A stretch of 64,000 nucleotides of DNA from Flaveria trinervia (lineage: Eukaryota > Streptophyta > Magnoliopsida > Asterales > Asteraceae): assembly GCA_025506515.1 (NCBI GenBank), contig CM046445.1, positions 3,469,131 through 3,533,130 on the forward strand, read 5' to 3'. Made by a program: the position numbers and the translations under genes. The notes under the pieces are model-generated. The model saw nothing but the letters and a program-made list of their open reading frames with translations, did no database searches and had not been told where the DNA came from. Positions 56,896 to 64,000 of the stretch are shown here, piece by piece (the stretch's first letter is position 1; each line of letters begins with the position of its first letter).

Positions 56896-59800
56896 ACGGG
56901 AAGTGATGGACCGAGGGCGAGCGCCAGGGCGTTCACCATGACACAGGAGGAGGCTAGGACGGACCCTGACGTTGTGTCCGGTACGTTTCTAGTGAACCAG
57001 ACTTTAGCTTCTGTTTATTTGATTCTGGTGCTAGTAGGAGTTTTATTTCTGCTGCTTTCTGTGCTAAGCTGCCTGTTAGTAGTAGACGTGTTGATGCGCC
57101 CTTTGATGTAAAACTACCATAGGTAAGTCTACTAGGATTTCTGAGATGATAGAGAATTGTGATGTGGAACTTGAGGGTCATAAGTTTCCTGTTAGACCGT
57201 TCGTGATGACCTTGGGTGGTTTTGATTTGGTTCTTGGGATGGATTGGTTGGCGGATTTCGAGGCGAACATTGTGTGTCGCAAGAAGATGGTTCGGTTGAC
57301 AGCGCCTGACGGAAGTTTGGTAACGGTTTATGGTGATCGGTTACTACGATTCCGAAGGTGATCTCAATGGCGGTGGCGGGAAAGTGTATGAGGCGTGGAT
57401 GTAGCCCTACTTGGCTTATGTAAAGGATGTGGATACACCAACACCACAACGAGCTGATGTACCAGTTGTGTGTGACTTTCCAGACGTGTTCCCAGAAGAC
57501 TTATCAGGAGTGCCACCTGACAGAGAGATTGAATTTCAGATTGATCTGATACCGGGTGCCCAACCTGTTGCCAAGGCACCGTATCGATTGGCTCCAACCG
57601 AGATGAAAGAGTTGATGGAGCAGCTGCGAGAGCTGCTTGATAAGGGGTTCATTAGACCGAGTATCTCTCCTTGGGGTGCTCCGGTCCTATTTGTAAAGAA
57701 GAAGGATGGTAGTATGAGGATGTGCATTGACTACCGCGAACTGAACAGTTGACAGTGAAGAACCACTACCCCTTACCGAGGATAGATGATTTGTTCGATC
57801 AGCTTCAGGGTGCTAGTTGGTTCTCGAGGATAGATCTTCGATCTGGTTATCATCAGTTGAAGGTGAAGGAGCAAGATATCCCTAAAACAGCTTTCCGCAC
57901 GCGCTATGGTCATTATGAGTTTCTCGTCATGTCTTTTGGTTTGACCAATGCGCCAGCTGCTTTTATGGATCTGATGAACCGTGTGTGTCGCCCTATGTTG
58001 GATAAATCAGTGATTGTGTTTATTGATGATATCCTGATTTATTCAAAGAGCGAGATTGAGCATGCCGGTCACATTCGAGAGGTTCTAGAGACGTTGAGAA
58101 GGGAGAAACTGTATGCTAAATTCTCCAAGTGCGCATTCTGGTTGCGCGAAGTTCAGTTTTTGGGTCATGTGGTGACCCTGAAGGGATTATGGTTGACCCG
58201 GCGAAGGTGGAGGCGGTTATGCAATGGAAGTCACCAAAGGCGCCATCCGAGATCCGTAGTTTTTTGGGCTTGGCGGGCTACTATAGAAGATTCATCCAAG
58301 ACTTCTCTAAGATTGCTTCTCCACTAACTAAGTTGACCCGAAAGGATGTGAAGTTTGTATGGGGTCAAGCTCAAGAAAGGCGTTCGAAGAGCTGAAGGCA
58401 AGACTGACTCGAGCTCCTGTTCTGTCATTACCCGATGGAAGTGAAGATCTAGTGGTTTATTCTGATGCTTCCTACTCGGGGTTGGGGTGTGTGTTAATAC
58501 AGAGAGGGAAGGTATAGCCTATGCATCTCGACAGTTAAAGGTTCATGAGGTCAATTATCCTACTCATGACTTGGAGCTAGCAGCCGTGGTCTTTGCATTG
58601 AAGATCTGGAGGCACTATCTCTACGGGACGAAGTGCACCATATTCACCGATCATAAGAGCTTGAAGTACTTCTTCGAGCAAAAGGATCTGAACATGAGGC
58701 AGAGGAGATGGTTGGAACTTATAAAGGATTATGATTGCGAGATCCATTACCATCCAGGCAAAGCTAATGTGGTGGCGGATGCCCTTAGCCGAAAGGAAAG
58801 GCCCGAACCGATTCGGGTGAAAGCTTATCAATTAATCATGACCTCCGATGTGATGAAGCAATTTAAGGAGTTTCAAGATGAGGCATTGAAAGAAGATCAC
58901 CTTAACTCGGAAAGAATGAGAGGTCTGGTTGGGGAATTGGGTGAAAACATACTCGGAGTTAGAACTCGATTCGGTCGTGTGTGGATTCCTCGTTTTGGGG
59001 ATCTACGGGTGAAGATAATGGATGAAGCCCACAAGACTAGATACTCCATTCATCCTGGTGCCACGAAAATGTACCATGACATGAAGAAAGATTATTGGTG
59101 GCCGGGTATGAAGCGTGACGTGGTGGAGTATGTGAGTAAGTGCCTTACTTGCTGACAGGTGAAGGCAGAGCATCAAAAGCCGTACGGGAAGATACAACCT
59201 TTGGATATACCAGAATGGAAGTGGGAGCACATCACCATGGACTTCATTACGAAGCTGCCACGTACCCCGAAAGGGTATGATGCCATATGGGTGATAGTTG
59301 ATCATCTGACGAAGAGCGCTCATTTTCTACCGATCCGCGAGACGCATTCATCTGAGAGGTTGGCTGATCTGTTCATCAAGAAAATGTAGCTCGTCATGGT
59401 GTGCCGGTGTCTATTGTGTCTGATCGTGACACTCGGTTTACATCTAAATTCTGGAAGAAATTCCACGACGCTATGGGGACGAGGTTACATATTAGCACGG
59501 CTTATCATCCCTAAACTGATGGTCAGTCAGAAAGGACCATTCAGACACTGGAAGACATGCTCCGGGCATGTGTGATCGATTTTGGTGGAAGTTGGGATGA
59601 CCACTTACCGTTAGCCGAATTCTCATACAACAACAGCTATCATGCCAGTATTGGTATGCCACCATATGAGATGCTATACGGTAGGAGATGCATAACACCC
59701 GTTTGTTGGGGTGATATTGGTCAGAAGGAATTGGGGAGCGTCGAGGTAATCGAGGCTACGACAGAAAAGCTTGAAAAGATTAAAGCCTTCATGAAGGCAG

Positions 59801-60279
59801 CCAAAGATAGACAGAAGTCGTATGCCGATAAGCGACGTAGGCCAATTGAGTTTCAGGTGGGTGACCGGGTTATGTTGAAGGTCTCACCTTGGAAGGGTAT
59901 TATCACATTCAGAAAGCGGGGCAAGTTGAGCCCAAGATATATAGGCCCTTTCCGAATCGTTGCTCGAGTAGGAGAGGTGGCCTATAGATTGGAGTTGCCG
60001 GATGAGTTAAGTGGAATTCACCCGACATTCCATGTATCTCATTTAAGGAAGTGCTTAGCAGATGAAAATATGATTGTCCCATTGGAAGATATTGAAGTAG
60101 ACGAACGGCTCAACTATGTGGAGCAACCAGTGGCAATCATTGACCGAAAGGAGAAAAGGCTAAGGAATAAAGTGGTTCCTCTTGTGCGTGTACAGTGGAA
60201 GCACAGGAAGGGATCCGAGTCAACGTGGGAGACTGAGGAAGAAATGAGACAGCATTATCCACGTTTGTTCGACGAATAA
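56896..60279 (+). pseudogene. G4 protease-RT-RNase H-integrase-chromodomain
   Basis: Pol of a Tekay-like chromovirus. Protease: active-site region near 57018-57030 with a lost base just before it, G-M-D-W-L near 57240. RT: F-V-K-K-K-D-G-S (about 57690), frame slip near 57748, then an open stretch with I-D-L-R-S-G-Y-H-Q (about 57833) and F-I-D-D at 58019-58030. RNase H: Y-S-D-A-S (about 58458), F-T-D-H-K-S-L (about 58645), D-A-L-S (about 58780). Integrase: zinc domain with C-L-T-C (about 59140-59155), TGA at 59153-59155, T-M-D-F (about 59235), a slip near 59383, a TAA near 59512, then G-Q-S-E-R (about 59521). From 59557 to the stop the frame is open and includes GPY/F (about 59930-59950) and a chromodomain-like tail. 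Confidence 0.93.
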
Positions 60280-60302
60280 CAGGTTTCGGGGACGAAACCT
60301 AT

Positions 60303-60318
60303 TTAAGGGGGGTGGACT
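60303..60318 (+). other. Polypurine tract of G4
   Basis: TTAAGGGGGGTGGACT just before the 3' LTR at 60319. Confidence 0.88.
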
Positions 60319-62211
60319 TGTAACACCCGAATATTTATTATTTTGAAGCCGGTGGCGAAAGAAAAGAAAATAAAGTCCAAAAGTCGAGGGACCAAACCCG
60401 CCAACGAAGAAAAGTTGGGAAATGTGGTGACATATGTAGGGAGAGGGCAGCCCACTCTCCCCACACTCACATTCAGCTCACAAAGAGGAGAATAGAGAGA
60501 AAGAAGGGAAAAAGAGGAAAAGTGTTGGTTCGGGTCGGTTCGGGTCGCCAAAATCGTCGTGAAGCAAGCCGAATCGAAGCTCTTGTTGTTGTGCTCGTTT
60601 AGGTGAGTTCTAGGACCCCTCTTTTACTTGTTTTCAAACGATTTGGGGCTGGAAAACATCTGAAATCGAGTTTTTCGTATGTGTGTAAGTTGACCCTTTG
60701 TGTATGTGTATGTGTATGTATGACACGATTGTGACTTGATTTCTTGCTTGGTTGTGCTTGAATGATGTTATGGTATGCATCCCTAAGGTTTAGGATGGCC
60801 GATTTAGGCTTAAAATGGGTTTAGATGAGTTTGGGGGCCGAAAACCCTCGGCTGTAGTCGGGTTGAACTGCATTCTGCATCAGTTAGGTCTAGGCGACCG
60901 ACTGGAGGCCGAATGGAGGCCATACGGCCGATTAGGGTGCGATTGGGGTCCATTCGCACGATTGGGCTTCATTCGCACGATTGAAGGGCCAGTCGCATGG
61001 GGTCATGCGACTGAAGGTTCATTCGCACGACTGAAGGTCCAGTCGCATAGGTGTTCATCCGCATTGTCTATTCGCACGACTGGATGTTCATTCGCGTAGG
61101 TGTTCATCCGTATTAGTTCAATCGCATGATGTTCAGTCGCATGAAGGCCATGCGACTGAAGGGTGTCCATACGCCCGAATAGGGCTGTTGAACCCGAGGA
61201 AGGTATAGATTGACTTCTGACTTTCGGGGGAAAGTGCAGATGTAAGTGTCGATGTAAAGGTTCCCATAAGAGTTTTTAAGATGACGATCGAGGTCTTAGA
61301 AAGCATGTTGGGCATGATGAGGGTGATGATGTTGCATGTTGTGTATGTATGATGTTGCCGTGTATGATGTGATGTTGATGCATGTTTATGTTCCTTATTA
61401 TGATGTATGTATATCTTTCCTGTGGCTTTACTTGTTATGATGAATGAACGAAGTATTATGTAACGTAAAGTGAAAGATAAGGAAAGAGGAACATGATGAA
61501 TGAATGCATGTATTAATGAACGAATGAAACGTCTTGCACACATCGGATACGGGGTCCTTCTTGGTGATTGACCCTAAATGTAGAACCTCTACCGCTCACC
61601 CCTAGTACTGTGGCATACGTTTAGCTGTCATTCGTTGACTTCGGCCCAGTAGCTAAGACTGATGGTTACTCCTAGTACCGTGGCATACGTTTAGCTGTCA
61701 TTTGTTGACTTCGGCCCGGTAGCTACGACTAACCGGGGTGTAGCACATGGTATTGGTTTGGGATGATGTCCGATGCGCAAGTAAGGTAATGGAAGAACGA
61801 ATGAACGAATGAAGAAGATAATAATGATATTATCTATGTGTATGTATGATGTGTGATCATGTAAAAGTACTAACGGTTTTATATGAAAGTAAAATATGTT
61901 TTATTTATAAAACTAGAACTCACTCAGCAACGCTGACTTTGATGTGTTTCCAGTTGGCAGGTGATGATTGCTGAGGATGGCACGGGCGTCTACTCAGCCT
62001 TTTTGGATTGACATTCTTTTGATTAATGTTTTTGCATTGTAATGCGAACAAACAATTTTTGTAATGAATGTTGTATTAGTTTGCAAAAGTATTTACATGG
62101 AAATAAAAGTTTGTTTAGTTTTCCGCTGCGATTTATTAAATGCAAATGTAATTATATGTTTTATGTGCGATGAGAATCCAGCTGTAAGCGTCCCGGGAAC
62201 GGGGCCTTACA
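60319..62211 (+). repeat. 3' LTR of G4 (1893 bp)
   Basis: Begins TGTAACACCCGAATATT and ends GGGGCCTTACA, followed by TCTTG. Nearly identical to the 5' LTR; the largest visible difference is the small segment missing from the 5' copy. Confidence 0.94.
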
Positions 62212-62216
62212 TCTTG

Positions 62217-62242
62217 TCATATATATATATATATATATATCT

Positions 62243-62335
<93 letters not shown>

Positions 62336-62373
62336 CTATATATATATATATATATAATATATATATATATAAT
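62217..62373. repeat. (TA)n microsatellite
   Basis: Almost pure TA with rare interruptions. Ile/Tyr-only open frames across it are artefacts. Confidence 0.95.
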
Positions 62374-62784
62374 CATTTAGTCACTGTAATCGACTAATTA
62401 ATGCTAACAATCGTTGGCTCATAATAAAACAAACTCTATTAATTTATCCCAAGTGTTGTTAACTATGCAATATCGGCTTTAATTTCATCTATTGGTCATC
62501 ACTAACACTCGTTAATCCAAATTTGACCTTTTCGATTTTATTGTTTAAAAAAAACAATAACGATCCCTAATACATGTGCACACATGCAATCGCATTCATA
62601 TGAATACACATATATATAGTTCAAATAAAATACAAAATATTTTTTAATAATTTCATCGGTATTAATTAATATCATAAAAAATAATTAGTTATAATATTCA
62701 AAATATTATAAAAAAATGTTGAAAAAAATATTTTTATTTTTATATTATAATATTACTAAAACAAATTGATATTTAACTTTGGAA
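62374..62784. other. AT-rich spacer, nothing recognised
   Basis: No frame, repeat family or RNA gene identified between the TA tract and the CACTA subterminal repeats. Confidence 0.6.
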
Positions 62785-62859
62785 AATTCAAAGTTGTCAC
62801 CAATTTGTCGCAATTTGCGACACATTTGCCACAATGTATGGTTCCCGTTGAAAGTTTAA

Positions 62860-63115
62860 GGTTTCATGCCTGCTTGTCACAAATTTGTCGTAATTTGCAA
62901 CAAATTTGCTACAATATTCAAGTTCCTACTTAAATTTTTGTGGCTTTCCAATGTATTGTCACAATTTGGCGTAATTTGTAACAAATTTGTGACAATATTC
63001 AAGTTCCCGCTTAAAATTTTTGTGGCTTTCCAATGTGTTGTCACAAATTTGTCATAATTTGCAACAATATTCAAGTTCCCGCTTAAATTTTTGTGGCTTT
63101 CCAATGTATTGTCTC
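62860..63115. repeat. Tandem ~80-bp repeat in the CACTA subterminal region
   Basis: About three head-to-tail copies of a unit containing ttgtcacaaatttgtcgtaa, aatattcaagttcccgc and ttttgtggctttccaatgt. The words TTTGTCGCAA and TTGCGACA also occur on both sides (62805-63260). Confidence 0.8.
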
Positions 63116-63413
63116 AAATTTGTTGCAAAACTTGTTTATTTTTAAAACAATTTTGCAACAAAGAATGTCACTGTCATGATTTTGTCGCAATAGTGTTGCT
63201 GTCTTCAGAGTTTTATAGTTTGTCATAATTTTGTCACAAATTGGTCTCTATTTGCAACAAAATTTTTTTTGTTGAAAATATAGTGGTCAAAAAACAAAGG
63301 GGAGAAAGTTCCTCTACCGAGTCTCCAAGACTCATGGAGTCTGCAATCAGGGCTGCCCCCAGACCAGATACTCAGAATGATGAGTTAAGGGCAGTCAGGA
63401 TCAACTATCTGTA

Positions 63414-63432
63414 GAAAAGTTTTCTTGTAGTG
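63414..63432 (-). other. CACTA terminal inverted repeat
   Basis: The plus strand reads GAAAAGTTTTCTTGTAGTG; its reverse complement begins CACTACAAGAAAAC, the usual plant CACTA terminus. A 3-bp target duplication would be TTA on this side but cannot be paired without the other end. Confidence 0.7.
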
Positions 63433-63876
63433 TTATATATTAATTCAAAGTATTATAGATAAGATAAAATTTAATTAATGAATTAAATATCTAATATGCA
63501 TTAAATATTATATTAATTAGAAGAAGTTTATTTAGTGAAAACAATTTAGGAACTATTACATCAGTATCTTGTGCTTAGAAGTTGCCTTATTTGTGGTACA
63601 CCTAAAGTAAAATTACAATTATATGATTCTAAATGCTTTATATAATAATATAGATATAACAAAGATTCAAAACTATCAAAAGAGTAAAAATATATATATA
63701 TATAGAACACAAGTAAATTACCCAACACCATATATTATATAACTAGAGTTCCCATTCTAGTAACATAAGTAAAATCAAACAACAATTTATTCCGCTTTTA
63801 AAATTGAAACAAGCACCTCTTTTTGTTCATAACAACCAACATTCAAACTAATAGACTAAAATCCCCTCTTATTTGT
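63433..63876 (-). other. AT-rich flank, possible 3' region of the edge gene
   Basis: No coding sequence. It lies downstream of the stop codon of the minus-strand exon at the edge and could include its 3' UTR. No clear polyadenylation signal can be singled out in such AT-rich DNA. Confidence 0.4.
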
Positions 63877-63999
63877 TCAGTCTTTCTTCACCAACTTCTT
63901 AACATGCCCGGTCTTGTGTTTGTGTTGGCTAATGTTAGACATGGACCTAGTTTGACCGCATGTATGCTCAACACGAACATAAGGTCTTCGGCCGGTGTG
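63877..63999 (-). pseudogene. REF6/ELF6-type C2H2 zinc-finger C-terminus, degenerate, partial
   Basis: A minus-strand frame open from the window edge for 40 codons to the stop TGA at 63877-63879. Base composition jumps from AT-rich flank to about 47% GC. The peptide reads H-T-G-x-R-P-Y-V near its start, then T-C-G-Q-T, and ends with Q-H-K-H-K-T-G-H-V-K-K and a Lys-rich tail. This layout resembles the last zinc finger of plant JmjC H3K27 demethylases of the REF6/JMJ705 group (C-X4-C-X12-H-X5-H, then K-T-G-H). Here the first zinc ligand is Arg (CGT, one transition from Cys TGT) and the Cys-His spacing is 11, so zinc binding is probably lost. It could be a decayed paralogue, a captured gene fragment or a divergent real gene. 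The family call is from memory of the motif. Confidence 0.42.
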
Positions 64000-64000
64000 C

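Larger units (their letters stand above)
53473..62211 (+). mobile_element. G4: Ty3/gypsy Tekay-like element (family B)
   Basis: Full-length: 5' LTR 53473-55336, primer site 55340-55351, gag from 55686, pol to the stop at 60277-60279, polypurine tract about 60303-60318 and 3' LTR 60319-62211. Perfect target duplication TCTTG. The two LTRs are almost identical, so insertion was recent. It is very close to G3 in coding sequence but has its own set of small indels and two in-frame stops. Confidence 0.95.
48121..63432 (-). mobile_element. Decayed CACTA (En/Spm) transposon with nested gypsy elements
   Basis: The right end is a CACTA terminus: the plus strand ends GTTTTCTTGTAGTG at 63432, the reverse complement of CACTACAAGAAAAC. 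Both flanks of the composite hold repeated words of the TTGCGACAAA/TTTGTCGCAA type (48131-48480, 50040-50160, 62785-63290), as in CACTA subterminal regions. A coiled-coil protein remnant lies at 48691-48883. The left terminus was not found, so the left boundary is approximate. G5 and G4 lie inside. Confidence 0.5.

Noticed and set aside
62064..62376. Ile/Tyr-rich frames as membrane peptides
   Set aside because: They translate the (TA)n microsatellite in both directions.

Overview
The window reads as plant intergenic heterochromatin, most likely from a eudicot of the daisy family (Asteraceae). The basis is AT-rich spacer DNA, initiator-Met tRNA primer sites, chromodomain Ty3/gypsy (Tekay/Del-type) polyproteins, and a Ty1/copia element with a post-pol reading frame that I know mainly from Asteraceae genomes. 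The family assignment is inference. Almost all of the sequence is transposable element DNA. No intact host gene is visible; one possible host exon, a degenerate REF6-type C2H2 zinc finger, sits at the right edge on the minus strand.

Layout. 1-3886: minus-strand gypsy element G1, cut by the window edge (LTR 1818-3886). 5048-5724: hAT-like non-autonomous element. 5910-44449: a solo LTR (S1, TSD TTACA) split by two later insertions. Inside S1 lies a second solo LTR (S2, 7329-34599, TSD AATTC/ATTTC). S2 contains gypsy element G2 (9299-34549, TSD TTTTA). The protease region of G2 was entered by a non-coding LARD-type element (L1, 12658-20316) and by a rearranged copia element (C1, 20339-29209, TSD GAAGG). 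S1 also contains gypsy element G3 (34665-43342, TSD TAATA). 44577-47453: a minus-strand solo LTR (S3, TSD ATACT) related to L1. 47454-48120: microsatellites and a MITE. 48121-63432: a decayed CACTA (En/Spm) element, recognised by one terminal inverted repeat, subterminal repeats and a coiled-coil transposase remnant. It carries gypsy fragment G5 (50477-53369) and gypsy element G4 (53473-62211, TSD TCTTG). 63433-64000: AT-rich flank and the zinc-finger exon.

The elements were dissected by matching LTR ends (TG...CA), target-site duplications, primer sites and polypurine tracts, so the insertion order is well supported. Coding regions are gag-protease-RT-RNase H-integrase-chromodomain in the gypsy elements, and integrase-RT-RNase H plus an extra ORF in C1. 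All carry breaks. G2 has mostly nonsense codons in gag, whereas G3 and G4 carry many one-base indels, partly in homopolymers, despite nearly identical LTRs.

The most unusual object is C1: its two LTRs face each other, so both outer ends are U5 ends, yet the unit has a perfect 5-bp target duplication. Next are a tandem array of covarying hairpins inside L1, a covarying hairpin in the gypsy LTRs, and CATGCG-type motif arrays shared by three LTR families.
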